From JBCCGR01 sp039029195 (GTDB lineage: Bacteria > Pseudomonadota > Alphaproteobacteria > Rhizobiales > Rhizobiaceae), in the NCBI GenBank assembly GCA_039029195.1, contig JBCCGR010000007.1, positions 62,001 through 126,000 on the forward strand: 64,000 nt of DNA. Direction: 5' to 3'. Made by a program: the position numbers and the translations under genes. Below, piece by piece: positions 26,174 to 35,350 of the stretch. The stretch's first letter is position 1. The number at the start of each line of letters is the position of its first letter. Below the pieces are notes generated by a model. That model was not told the origin of the DNA. It saw only the letters and a program-made list of their open reading frames with translations, and ran no database searches.

Positions 26174-27703
26174 CTAAAGGCGTGCTTCGAGCTCATGTCT
26201 CTGGATCTTCCCAGTCGTTGATCTGGGCAGATCAGCTTCGAGCATGAATATCACCTGTTTGGGACGTTTGTAGCTCGACAGATTTTCCCGGCACCGATTT
26301 AATATGTCAGATTCTGCAACGCCCTTGTCGCGAATTACGACGAATACCACCGGTACTTCGCCCCACTTGGGATCAGATTTGCGAACCACAACGGCCTCTG
26401 AAACTCTCTCATCTTCCAGAACGACCTGTTCAATCTCTGCGGGATAGATGTTCTCGCCACCTGACTTGATCATGTATTTGACGCGATCCACGTAGTCGAG
26501 CGTGCCATCGACATTGCGACGCATCACATCACCCATGTGGAACCAGCCGTTGCGAAACTCATGGGCATTGGTTTCGTGTGCGTTCCAGTAGCCGGAAAAC
26601 AGCGTTGGTCCCCGAATGGCAACTTCTCCAGGTGTGCCCACTGGTACTTCGTTGTCATCAGGATCAACCAGCCTGATTTCACAAAATGAGCTCTGGCGTT
26701 TTGAAAGGCTTGTGGGCGCGATGCCTATTGGAATGGTCGCACCGGTTGCCGGTGGCAAGCCGGTTTCTGTGGCACCGAACGTGTTGAGGTAAGGTGCGTT
26801 GAGCGCAGTTGTCGCTGCTGCAATTTCTTCGCGAGGCACCAGATCGGCCATTGCACCGCAGATACCAACGGATTTGGCAACAGCACGGCGATCGCGGAAT
26901 CTGTTGGCAAAGTCGCCGACCATTCCTGGAATCAAAACCAGAAACCGCATTGGGATATTCTCAACGAGATCAATGATATGATCTGGATCGTAGCCATCAA
27001 TCGTGTAGACCGTCCCACCGCGCATCAAGATGGCGAGTGACTGATCAGTGGAGGCCATGTGATAGAGAGGTGCCCAGGCAATGAAATTGTCTCCTGGCGG
27101 AACAGCTTGTTCTGTTGCGAAACACATGCCTCTAGCGATCATGGCTCGATGGGAAATCAAGGCGCCCTTCGGAAGTCCGGTTGTGCCGCTCGTATAAAGG
27201 ATCACGAGCCCATCTTCAGGGTCTGGTGCCGTTGTTAACTGTAAGTTTGATGCGAAAGCCAGAGCCTGTTCATACTCCTCACCCAAGAAAATCTTGGGCA
27301 GTGTTCCGATATCCAATCTTGTTGCCGTTGCGGAAAACGCCGCTTCCAAAATGAGCAGCTTCGGTTCGACAAGGTTTATGCAGTGGGCGAGTTCCCGGTC
27401 GCCCAAACGCCAGTTGAGCGCGGCGACAATGATTCCGGATTTGGCTGCCGCCAGCTCTACTTCGAGAAATTCCTGACGATTGTGAGCGAGAATGGCAACG
27501 CGATCCCCGCGTGAAAGGCCTCTGTCGGTGAACACGTTGGCCAGCCGGTTGGTGCGGTCTTCCAACTGTTCGTATGTGAGGCTGCGGTCGCCGTCGACCA
27601 GTGCAATACGGTTCGCGTTTGCCGCAACAACCGACCGAAACAGACCACCAACAGTGCCTTTGCCTGCAGCACAAACTTCCGCACTTGGCGTGAAGCTACT
27701 CAC
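26174..27703 (-). CDS. AMP-dependent acyl-CoA synthetase
   Basis: A 509-residue ANL ligase of medium-chain/aryl type. The P-loop is LYTSGTTGLPKGALI (about residue 165), the adenine-binding motif is NTFGATETG, the hinge is DYVDRVKYMIKSGGENIYPA, and the catalytic lysine is in STTGKIQRHEL at the very end. GTG start at 27703. It ends 110 bases upstream of the amidase and begins 27 bases after the PaaK-like gene, so the three probably form an operon. It could activate the acid released by the amidase to acyl-CoA; the acid is not known. Confidence 0.9.
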   Translation of the reverse strand: MSSFTPSAEVCAAGKGTVGGLFRSVVAANANRIALVDGDRSLTYEQLEDRTNRLANVFTDRGLSRGDRVAILAHNRQEFLEVELAAAKSGIIVAALNWRLGDRELAHCINLVEPKLLILEAAFSATATRLDIGTLPKIFLGEEYEQALAFASNLQLTTAPDPEDGLVILYTSGTTGLPKGALISHRAMIARGMCFATEQAVPPGDNFIAWAPLYHMASTDQSLAILMRGGTVYTIDGYDPDHIIDLVENIPMRFLVLIPGMVGDFANRFRDRRAVAKSVGICGAMADLVPREEIAAATTALNAPYLNTFGATETGLPPATGATIPIGIAPTSLSKRQSSFCEIRLVDPDDNEVPVGTPGEVAIRGPTLFSGYWNAHETNAHEFRNGWFHMGDVMRRNVDGTLDYVDRVKYMIKSGGENIYPAEIEQVVLEDERVSEAVVVRKSDPKWGEVPVVFVVIRDKGVAESDILNRCRENLSSYKRPKQVIFMLEADLPRSTTGKIQRHELEARL

Positions 27704-27729
27704 GGGGATCTCACCGCCAAACCTGCCGG

Positions 27730-28968
27730 TCAGTCGTAGGAACGTTCATCAGAAATGACCTTGCCATCATTTGGCAACTCGTCGATCTGAACCACATCCC
27801 CACGCAACTTTGTGATTTCCCGCAGTGATGCGGCGACAGCCCCTGTATCGATCTGTCCGGTTCCAACCACCTGTAGGGTCATCGCATCCATCTCGCCATC
27901 TCGTGTGACAACCAGCCGGGCTGCAGAAAGACCGTCATTCTCTTTCACAAGTCGATCAATCTGTTTGGGATCAACAAACATGCCTTTGACCTTGGTCCGC
28001 TGATCCGCGCGGCCCATCCAACCGGCGAGGCGCATATTGGTCCGCCCGCATAGAGAGGGCTCATCGATCACCTTGGAGAGATCACCTGTACCAAGACGAA
28101 CCAGCGGGTAGGCAGGGTTGAAGTTGGTAACAACCAGTTCGCCAACATCGCCTGCCGGAACAGGGTCATCGGTGCCCGGCCGAACGATCTCGACGATGAA
28201 ATCCTCGTTCACGATCATGCCAGGAACCGGCTCGCCATCGTGCAAACTCTCAAAAGCAATAATGCCAAGGTCTGCGGTCGCGTAGCATTGCATGACCTGG
28301 ACACCGCGCTCGGCATACTCTGCCCTGAGCGACGGGAACAGGGCACCACCTGAAACCATCGCTCGCTTGAACGAGGTGAGATCGACACGCATCTCCGCTG
28401 CTTTGTCGAGCATCACCTTCAAGAAGTCCGGTGTGCCCGTGTAAGCAACCGGTTTGAGCGCCGCAGCGGCTTCCACCTGCTGTTCGGTTTGACCAAAGCC
28501 CGCGGGAAATACCGTGCAGCCAAGCGCAATGGCAGAAGAGTCCAGAATGAAACCGCCCGGTGTGAAGTGGTAAGAAAGGGCATTGTGAACCACATCACCA
28601 GCGCGGAAACCTGCAGCGTGCAGCGCGCGGGCACCACCCCAGGGATCAATGCCAAGACCCTGAGGTTCCCAGATTGGTCCGGGTGATTGAAACACCCTTG
28701 TCCCTGACAGTGCAGACAGGTTGGCAAACCCGCCAAAAGGCGGGTTGGCAGCCTGAGCTTCCATCAGTTGGGCTTTGCGTAAAACCGGCAGGCTTGCGAG
28801 TTTATCCCGTGTGGTGATGGTTGAGAGATCGTGGCCAGACAGATGTGCGGCCAGCCCTTCCGAACCCGCAACAGCGTCGCTCAGATAGTCTGGCAGCTTT
28901 GCGAAGAGGTCCCGTTCCCGCGCATCGGGGGATTGAGTGTCACGTTCGTCGAAATAGGGTCCGGCCAT
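27730..28968 (-). CDS. PaaK-like adenylate-forming protein with altered P-loop
   Basis: A 412-residue protein related to phenylacetate-CoA ligase. The fold is recognisable from TTRDKLASLPVLRKAQLMEA, AAGFRAGDVVHNALSYHFTP and the C-terminal LAGWMGRADQRTKVKGMFVDPKQID. At the place of the PaaK P-loop (SSGTTGKP) it has SPGPIWEP (residues 95-102), so only a Gly and the final Pro remain. It starts with ATG at 28968, with GGTGAGG overlapping the stop codon of the upstream peptidase gene. It may have lost adenylation or may bind ATP differently; an acyl- or aryl-CoA role is uncertain. Confidence 0.75.
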   Translation of the reverse strand: MAGPYFDERDTQSPDARERDLFAKLPDYLSDAVAGSEGLAAHLSGHDLSTITTRDKLASLPVLRKAQLMEAQAANPPFGGFANLSALSGTRVFQSPGPIWEPQGLGIDPWGGARALHAAGFRAGDVVHNALSYHFTPGGFILDSSAIALGCTVFPAGFGQTEQQVEAAAALKPVAYTGTPDFLKVMLDKAAEMRVDLTSFKRAMVSGGALFPSLRAEYAERGVQVMQCYATADLGIIAFESLHDGEPVPGMIVNEDFIVEIVRPGTDDPVPAGDVGELVVTNFNPAYPLVRLGTGDLSKVIDEPSLCGRTNMRLAGWMGRADQRTKVKGMFVDPKQIDRLVKENDGLSAARLVVTRDGEMDAMTLQVVGTGQIDTGAVAASLREITKLRGDVVQIDELPNDGKVISDERSYD

Positions 28969-28972
28969 TTCC

Positions 28973-29653
28973 TCACCTTAAAACTCTGACCCAGCGCGCA
29001 AGATCGAGAAGACTCATCAGCGCGCCTGAAACATAGGTCAAAGCCGCAGCCTTCAACACGCCGCGCGCAGCGGGCATATCCTCTTCCTTCAGATATCCAC
29101 CTTCTTTCAGGATTGGCAAGGCTTTGGAAAAACTGGCGTCATATTCAACAGGCAATGTGACCAGATGGACGAGCACACGCACGCCAAGAAGTGCGATACC
29201 AATCGCTGCCAGACCGAACAGGGCGATGGGCGATCTGGCAACCACTGCCAGTAGCGGTGCTGCAAGAAAAAACACGGACGCGATTTTGTCGCTCGCCATG
29301 GCAATGGTCGCGAGCCTTTGGCGGGTTTTCAGGCCGACTTCACCATTGGCGTCCTGAAGGGCGTGTCCGAATTCGTGAGCAGCGACTGCAACGGCAGTGA
29401 CCGAAAATCCGTGAAAGGTCTTTTCAGACAGGCAGATGGCTTTCGTTTCGGGATTGTAGTGATCACCCATATCTGTTTCTTCGACGATCACATTGTCGAG
29501 GCCATACCGTTCGACCAGATGCTTGGCGAGTTCACCACCCGTTCCGGGAATGTCCGAGCGGTCGACACCGTGCCGCGCGAGCATGGATTTGACCCACAAT
29601 TGTGGGCCAAACACAATTCCCAACAGGATGATGATGCCAACAGCGATGAACAA
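28973..29653 (-). CDS. Membrane zinc metallopeptidase (YugP/DUF-type)
   Basis: A 226-residue membrane-bound peptidase of the neutral zinc metallopeptidase family represented by Bacillus YugP. The zinc-binding HEFGH is at residues 93-97 within VAAHEFGHALQDANGE. There is an N-terminal membrane anchor (FIAVGIIILLGIVFGP), two internal hydrophobic segments (IASVFFLAAPLLAVVAR, IALFGLAAIGIALLGVRVLV) and a third near the C-terminus. The start is a TTG at 29653; its ribosome site (GGGAG) lies in the 3' arm of a hairpin. The stop overlaps the ribosome site of the PaaK-like gene. No known function links it to its neighbours. Confidence 0.85.
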   Translation of the reverse strand: MFIAVGIIILLGIVFGPQLWVKSMLARHGVDRSDIPGTGGELAKHLVERYGLDNVIVEETDMGDHYNPETKAICLSEKTFHGFSVTAVAVAAHEFGHALQDANGEVGLKTRQRLATIAMASDKIASVFFLAAPLLAVVARSPIALFGLAAIGIALLGVRVLVHLVTLPVEYDASFSKALPILKEGGYLKEEDMPAARGVLKAAALTYVSGALMSLLDLARWVRVLR

Positions 29654-29660
29654 ATGAGGG

Positions 29661-29682
29661 TCTCCCGAGTGTTACCGGGAGA
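29661..29682 (-). promoter_or_regulatory. Hairpin covering the ribosome site of the zinc peptidase gene
   Basis: TCTCCCG and CGGGAGA form a seven-base stem with an eight-base loop. The strand-minus 3' arm contains the GGGAG that precedes the TTG start by about eight bases. It could lower translation of the peptidase or act as a weak terminator for the formate dehydrogenase operon; there is no real T-run. Confidence 0.45.
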
Positions 29683-29729
29683 TGTGGTATGACTGGACCA
29701 AATTCAACCGTTAGACAGCCAGATCACTT

Positions 29730-32513
29730 CTACTCTGCAGCCTCCAAAGTGGCACCCGATCTCTCGACGCGGCAGGCCGAGAACTTGAACTCGGGAATCT
29801 TGCCATAAGGATCGAGCTGCGGATTGGTGAGCGTGTTGGCCGCGGCCTCAACATAGGCAAACGGGACAAACACCATATCTTCCGCCACGCCCCGATCCGC
29901 GCGCGCCATGATTTCAATCGCCCCGCGTCTGGTTTCGATTGTGATCATGTCTCCTGGTTCCACTCCGAGACTGCGTAGGGTTTTCGGATGCAGCGATGCG
30001 TTGGCCTCCGGTTCGGCCCAATCAAGAACGGAAGCGCGCCGTGTCATGGAACCTGTATGCCAGTGCTCAAGCTGGCGACCGGTGGTCAATATCATCGGGA
30101 AATCGGCATCAGGTGTTTCCGCAGGTGCAACGATGTTGGCTGGAGTAAAGCGAGCCCGCCCTTCAGGTCGTGGAAAGCCATCACCGAACACGATTGGCTG
30201 GCCCGGATCGTCTTCCGAAAGGGACGGGTAAGTAACCGCATTTTGCCCCTCAAGACGCTCCCAGGTGATGTTGTCGAGAGAATTCATCGAACGCTTCATC
30301 TCGTTAAACACATCGCGTGGGTGTTCGTAAGTCCAGTTCAGACCAAGGCGCTTGGCAAGATCTGTGGTGATAGCCCAGTCTTCGCGGGCTTCACCCGGAG
30401 GTGGCACCGCGGGGCGACCCATCTGCACCTGACGATTGGTGTTCGTCACGGTGCCTGTTTTTTCTGCCCAGGCGGTGGCGGGTAGGATCACATCAGCATA
30501 GTTCGCAGTTTCGGTGAGGAAAATATCCTGAACCACTAGATGATCCAGTTTAGCGAGCGCATCGCGGGCGTGTTCCACATCCGGGTCAGACATGGCCGGG
30601 TTTTCGCCCAAAATATACATGCCCGAAATATCACCGGCATGGACAGCGTCCATAATTTCCACAACCGTCAGACCCTTCTCATTGGAAAAGTCTTCCGAAT
30701 TCCAGATGTCGGTGAAGAGTGACCGGACACCGTCATCCATCACGGATTGGTAGTCGGGCAGGAACATCGGGATCAGGCCTGCATCCGATGCGCCCTGAAC
30801 ATTGTTCTGACCGCGCAGAGGGTGAAGCCCCGCACCAGGACGGCCCACATGACCGCACATGAGCGCCAGTGAAATGAGACAGCGGGAGTTGTCCGTTCCA
30901 TGAATGTGTTGGGAAACCCCCATGCCCCAAAAAATCATACCCGATTTCGCCGTTGCAAACTCGCGGGCGACCGATTGCAGGGTTTCCGCGTCGATCCCGC
31001 ACAATGGCGCCATTTTTTCTGGCGTAAAGTCAGCGAGATGGACCTTCATCGCCTCCCAGTTCTCGGTGAACCCGGCGATATACTGTTCGTCGTAGAGTCC
31101 CTCTGTCACAATCACATTCATGATTGCGTTGAGCATTGCCACATCCGTTCCGGGACGAAACTGCAGCATGTGGCTGGCATGCCGCTTCAGACCCTGACCC
31201 CGTGGATCCATGACGATCAGCTTGCCGCCACGTTTGGCGAATTGCTTGAAGTAAGTGGCCGCGACAGGATGATTTTCAGTCGGATTGGCACCAATGACGA
31301 TAGCCACATCCGCATTTTCGATCTCATTGAACGTTGCGGTCACGGCGCCGGACCCGACATTTTCCATCAGTGCGGCGACCGACGACGCGTGACAAAGACG
31401 CGTGCAATGATCGACATTGTTGTGGCCAAAGCCCTGCCGGATCAGCTTCTGGAACAGATAGGCTTCTTCGTTCGAACATTTGGCGGAACCAAACCCGGCG
31501 ATTGAGCGTCCACCCCGCCCGTCACGAAGCGATGCCAGGCCGCCTGCGGCGGCATCCAACGCTTCTTCCCAACTGGCTTCCCGGAAGTGGGTGAATGGGT
31601 TGGAAGGATCAACATTCAGCCCCTTTGCCGGGGCATCATCACGGCGGATGAGCGGCTTGGTGAGACGGTGATCATGAGCCACATAGTCGAAGCCAAACCG
31701 GCCCTTCACACATAGCCGGTTTTCATTGGCCGGGCCATCCACACCGTCGACCCAGGCAATTCTGTCGTCCTTGATTTTAAATGAAAGCTGACATCCAACA
31801 CCGCAATAGGGACACACGGATTCCACTTCGCGGTCGTAGTCGGCACTGTCACCCTGTTCGTTGCCATCAAGTGCTGTGGCTGGCATCAGCGCACCAGTCG
31901 GACAGGCCTGCACGCATTCGCCACAGGCAACGCAGGTTGAACCACCCATCGGATCGTCAAAATCGAACACGATCTTTGCATCATGGCCTCGTCCGGCCAT
32001 GCCGATCACATCGTTCACCTGAACTTCGCGGCAGGCGCGGACACACAGATTGCAGTGAATGCACGCATCCAGATTGACCCGCATCGCAGCATGAGAGCCG
32101 TCGAGCAGCGGCAGGCGCTCATTCTCGATTCTGGGCAGGCGGCTATCCGCCACGCCCTGAAGGTCCGCCATCTGCCAAAGATGAGAGGACTGATCATGAG
32201 CGGTTTCCCGTTCGGGTTGGTCGGCAACCAGCATCTCCATAACCATCTTGCGCGCCGTCGAAGCACGGTCGGTCTGGGAGTGGACAACCATGCCTTCTGA
32301 AACGGACCGAATACAGGAAGCGACCAGAGTGCGGTCGCCCTCCACTTCGACCATGCAGGCCCGGCAGTTGCCATCGGAGCGATAGCCTGGCGCATCCTTG
32401 TGGCAAAGGTGCGGGATCAGCGTTCCTTCCCGTTTGGCCACTTCCCAGATCGTTTCGCCTTCGCTGGCCGAAACCGATTTTCCATCAAGGGTGAAGGTGA
32501 TTTGATCGCCCAT
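29730..32513 (-). CDS. fdsA: NAD-dependent formate dehydrogenase, alpha (molybdenum) subunit
   Basis: Oxidises formate to CO2 at a bis-MGD molybdenum centre and passes electrons to the diaphorase part. From the ATG at 32513 (GGGAGG seven bases upstream) it has 927 residues. Cofactor sites in order: a [2Fe-2S] domain (Cys37, Cys50, Cys53, Cys67), HCNLCVRAC and CVACGECVQACP ferredoxin-type clusters, CPYCGVGC, then the molybdopterin domain. Cys374-His375 in DHCTRLCHAS are the expected Mo ligand and its partner, so it is a Cys, not selenocysteine, enzyme. The C-terminal domain includes LTTGRQLEHWHTG. It is 34 bases downstream of fdsGB. The usual fdsC and fdsD genes do not follow. Confidence 0.95.
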   Translation of the reverse strand: MGDQITFTLDGKSVSASEGETIWEVAKREGTLIPHLCHKDAPGYRSDGNCRACMVEVEGDRTLVASCIRSVSEGMVVHSQTDRASTARKMVMEMLVADQPERETAHDQSSHLWQMADLQGVADSRLPRIENERLPLLDGSHAAMRVNLDACIHCNLCVRACREVQVNDVIGMAGRGHDAKIVFDFDDPMGGSTCVACGECVQACPTGALMPATALDGNEQGDSADYDREVESVCPYCGVGCQLSFKIKDDRIAWVDGVDGPANENRLCVKGRFGFDYVAHDHRLTKPLIRRDDAPAKGLNVDPSNPFTHFREASWEEALDAAAGGLASLRDGRGGRSIAGFGSAKCSNEEAYLFQKLIRQGFGHNNVDHCTRLCHASSVAALMENVGSGAVTATFNEIENADVAIVIGANPTENHPVAATYFKQFAKRGGKLIVMDPRGQGLKRHASHMLQFRPGTDVAMLNAIMNVIVTEGLYDEQYIAGFTENWEAMKVHLADFTPEKMAPLCGIDAETLQSVAREFATAKSGMIFWGMGVSQHIHGTDNSRCLISLALMCGHVGRPGAGLHPLRGQNNVQGASDAGLIPMFLPDYQSVMDDGVRSLFTDIWNSEDFSNEKGLTVVEIMDAVHAGDISGMYILGENPAMSDPDVEHARDALAKLDHLVVQDIFLTETANYADVILPATAWAEKTGTVTNTNRQVQMGRPAVPPPGEAREDWAITTDLAKRLGLNWTYEHPRDVFNEMKRSMNSLDNITWERLEGQNAVTYPSLSEDDPGQPIVFGDGFPRPEGRARFTPANIVAPAETPDADFPMILTTGRQLEHWHTGSMTRRASVLDWAEPEANASLHPKTLRSLGVEPGDMITIETRRGAIEIMARADRGVAEDMVFVPFAYVEAAANTLTNPQLDPYGKIPEFKFSACRVERSGATLEAAE

Positions 32514-32547
32514 GATCAGGCCTCCCGATGTGAATTTGAAAAAGCCA

Positions 32548-34263
32548 TCATCCAATCTCCTCACCGAAGTGCTTTATGGTGAGCAGGATCGGATTGGGGG
32601 CCGCCTGGCCCAGCCCGCAAATGGATGCGTCGGCCATAGCGGTACATAGTTCGGTCAGAAGGGGTTGGTCCCACTGATCAGCCTGCATGAGTTTGACCGC
32701 CTTTTCGCAGCCGACCCGGCATGGCGTGCACTGCCCACAGCTCTCATCTTCGAAGAAACGCAGCATGTTCAGTGCCGCGTCGCGAGCCTTGTCCTGATCG
32801 GACAACACCACCACCGCGGCTGAACCGATGAATGTGCCATGCGGCTGCAGCGTGTCGAAATCGAGCGGAATGTCGTTCATTGAGGCTGGAAGAATGCCGG
32901 CTGACGGTCCTCCTGGCTGGTAGGCCTTGAATGTGTGACCATCAAGCATGCCGCCACAGGCTTCGATGACGTCGTCGATGGTGGAGCCAGCCGGGAGCAA
33001 ATGCACGCCCGGTTTTTTCACGCGACCGGAAACGGAGTAGGAGCGAAGCCCCTTGCGACCGTTCTTTTCGGTCGCATTCAAAACGCCCGGCCCTTCACGG
33101 CACACTTTGGCAACCCAGTAGAGGGTTTCCACATTGTGGACGAGGGTGGGTCGATTGAAGACCCCCACCTGCGCCACGAATGGCGGGCGGTGGCGCGGGA
33201 GGCCGCGTTTGCCTTCGATGGATTCAATCATCGCGGATTCTTCACCGCAAATGTATGCACCCGCGCCGCGCCGCAGATCAATATAACCGGGTGCAACGAT
33301 ACCTGCTTCTTCAAGCGCGGAAATTTCGCGGCGCAATATTTCAAGCACAGCCGGGTATTCATCGCGCATATAGATGAAGCAGGTTTCTGCCTCTACAGCC
33401 CAGGCTGCAATCAGCATGCCTTCAAGGAACAGATGCGGTGTCCGTTCCAGATAGTAGCGGTCCTTGAAGGTTCCCGGCTCGCCCTCGTCGCCGTTCACGG
33501 CCAGATATCTTGGGCCCTCTTCCGCGCGAACGAACGACCATTTGCGTCCTGATGGAAATCCAGCGCCACCCAGACCGCGCAGGCCACTTTCAAGAACTTT
33601 ATCCTGAACGTCGTCAACCGTTGCGCTGCCACCCCGCAGCGCGTCCAGTTCGCTATAGCCACCATTCGCGCGATAGGCTTCGAAGGTTTCATAGTCAGGC
33701 ACGTGGGCGTGAAAGTCCCGGTCCGCCATCACCTGGGCAACCTTTTCGGGCGTGGCTTCATCCACGTGATTGTGGCCGATCTCCAGCGCTGGCGCTGTGT
33801 CGCACCGGCCCATGCAAGGCGCGCGCAGCACGCGCACCTCGTTGGATGAGTAGCCCGATTCCAATGCAGATTTCAGCGCCTGTGCGCCCGCAAGTTCGCA
33901 CGAGAGAGAATCACAAACACGAATTGTGATGGCAGGGGGCGGCGTTTCCCCTTCCTTTACCACATCAAAGTGGACGTAGAAGGTCGCGACCTCATAAACC
34001 TCTGCCTGTGCCAGCCGCATCTGGTCTGCCAGCGCCCGCATGTGAGCAGCAGAAAGATGCCCATATTCATCCTGGATGAGATGCAGGTACTCAATCAGCA
34101 AATCGCGGCGACGCGGTTGATCGCCCAATAGCGCGCGAACTTCGGAAAGTGCCGTGTCATCAAGCTGCCGCCCTTTGGGCGTGGCCCGGCCTTTGCCACG
34201 GCCTGATTTCCAAACCCCTTTGCGTTTCTTGCGCTCTGCAAGCCCTTCGAGCGTGTCGCTCAT
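32548..34263 (-). CDS. fdsB: NAD-dependent formate dehydrogenase, fused gamma-beta (diaphorase) subunit
   Basis: A 571-residue fusion of FdsG (NuoE-like) and FdsB (NuoF-like) that reduces NAD+. Residues about 30-180 form a thioredoxin-like [2Fe-2S] domain with cysteines in VCDSLSCEL and APCMGRCD. From about 205 the NuoF domain has GLRGLGGAGFPSGRKW for FMN and NGDEGEPGTFKDRYYLER for NADH, and the C-terminal [4Fe-4S] motif ESCGQCTPCRVGCEKAV. The basic N-terminal 30 residues (ERKKRKGVWKSGRGKGRAT) are unusual. ATG at 34263 with GGGAGG seven bases upstream. Single-gene fusions occur in some Rhizobiales. Confidence 0.93.
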   Translation of the reverse strand: MSDTLEGLAERKKRKGVWKSGRGKGRATPKGRQLDDTALSEVRALLGDQPRRRDLLIEYLHLIQDEYGHLSAAHMRALADQMRLAQAEVYEVATFYVHFDVVKEGETPPPAITIRVCDSLSCELAGAQALKSALESGYSSNEVRVLRAPCMGRCDTAPALEIGHNHVDEATPEKVAQVMADRDFHAHVPDYETFEAYRANGGYSELDALRGGSATVDDVQDKVLESGLRGLGGAGFPSGRKWSFVRAEEGPRYLAVNGDEGEPGTFKDRYYLERTPHLFLEGMLIAAWAVEAETCFIYMRDEYPAVLEILRREISALEEAGIVAPGYIDLRRGAGAYICGEESAMIESIEGKRGLPRHRPPFVAQVGVFNRPTLVHNVETLYWVAKVCREGPGVLNATEKNGRKGLRSYSVSGRVKKPGVHLLPAGSTIDDVIEACGGMLDGHTFKAYQPGGPSAGILPASMNDIPLDFDTLQPHGTFIGSAAVVVLSDQDKARDAALNMLRFFEDESCGQCTPCRVGCEKAVKLMQADQWDQPLLTELCTAMADASICGLGQAAPNPILLTIKHFGEEIG

Positions 34264-34346
34264 GGTCTGCCTCCCATCGGATGTGCGGAAAGTGAGGAAA
34301 ACTGCGTGTTCGTGATCGAAACGGGAGCCGGTTCGCCAACTGGAAT

Positions 34347-34393
34347 GGTTCTAGAAAAAAGCAAGAACCCCTAGCAAATCCAAGCTTTGGATT
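34347..34393. promoter_or_regulatory. Two inverted repeats in the LysR-fds gap
   Basis: GGTTCT/AGAACC (34347-34352, 34364-34369) flank an A-rich loop, and AATCCAA/TTGGATT (34377-34383, 34387-34393) form a compact palindrome 19 bases beyond the LysR stop. They could end the regulator transcript or be the LysR binding site for the fds promoter. Neither has a run of T residues on the minus strand long enough to settle it. Confidence 0.35.
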
Positions 34394-34412
34394 GAGCGAT
34401 TTGAAATTTCGA

Positions 34413-35300
34413 TCAAGCGTTTTGCGTCAACGCATCCTGCAGAGCGGCAACCGCGGGCAATACGGGCTGACGATCCTGTGTCACCAGAGCGATGGTGTAG
34501 TCGATGTCGGGTTCCGTGAGCTGCAGCCTGACCGTATCATCATTCTGTGGCAGGCTGGCGATCAGTCGCTCAGGAGCGATGATCGCCGATGCTCCTGCAA
34601 ACACCTGCGCCAAAGCGGCGGTGAAAGCATTCGTTTCCATCACGGCCTTGGGCACCTTGCCAACAGCTTCGAATGCTTCATCCACAATCTGACGATTGCG
34701 CATGTTTTTGGTCAGAAGGCACAACGGCAACTCCGCAGCTTCGGCCCAGGAAATGTTGGCCATCTCCTCACTATCCAGAATGGCCTTAGGCGACAAAAGC
34801 ACGTAGCGTTCCTGATAAAGAGGTATCGCAGTCGCACCAGCGGGCAGATCAAGGTCATGGTATGTGATGCCCGCGTCGAAGGAATAATCTTCAATTCCTT
34901 TTCGAATTTCGGCGGAAGACGATGACATAATCTGCAAGCTCAGACCTGGATGCTTTGCGCGAAGAACTGCATGTGCTTGCGCCGCATGGGTTAATGCGGT
35001 CGGAACGACCCCAATCACCAAATGGCGGGACAAGGCACCTTTTGTGGAGTCGATCTCCTGCTTGAGTTGATCGGCATCTGCAAGCACGCGTCGGGCCCAT
35101 TTGAGGGCGATCTCTCCCTCTGGTGTAAAGCCTAAAAACCGGTTGCCGCGATTGACAATCTGCGTTCCCAGATCAATTTCCAGATTGCGGATGCGCGCTG
35201 AAAACGCCGGCTGCGAAATACCGCAGGCCTCCGCCGCGCGGGCGAAATGGCGGTGCTGGGCCAGAGCCGACAAGAGCTGCATATCGCGAACATCGAACAT
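34413..35300 (-). CDS. LysR-family regulator, probable formate dehydrogenase regulator
   Basis: A 295-residue LTTR with an N-terminal winged HTH (MQLLSALAQHRHFARAAEAC, GISQPAFSARIRNLE) and an OxyR/CbbR-like effector domain (LVIGVVPTALTHAAQ, FDAGITYHDL). It is 149 bases upstream of fdsGB on the same strand. LysR genes next to fds operons are common and are named fdsR in some species; in most of those the gene is divergent, here it is codirectional. Target assignment is from position. Confidence 0.85.
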   Translation of the reverse strand: MFDVRDMQLLSALAQHRHFARAAEACGISQPAFSARIRNLEIDLGTQIVNRGNRFLGFTPEGEIALKWARRVLADADQLKQEIDSTKGALSRHLVIGVVPTALTHAAQAHAVLRAKHPGLSLQIMSSSSAEIRKGIEDYSFDAGITYHDLDLPAGATAIPLYQERYVLLSPKAILDSEEMANISWAEAAELPLCLLTKNMRNRQIVDEAFEAVGKVPKAVMETNAFTAALAQVFAGASAIIAPERLIASLPQNDDTVRLQLTEPDIDYTIALVTQDRQPVLPAVAALQDALTQNA

Positions 35301-35350
35301 GATGCAGCCTTACGTGGTTTCCACCCCGATGAAAACCGGCCGAACTTTTG

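Noticed and set aside
30900..31505. 201-codon plus-strand frame inside fdsA
   Set aside because: Antisense to the molybdopterin domain; the fdsA frame has all cofactor motifs.
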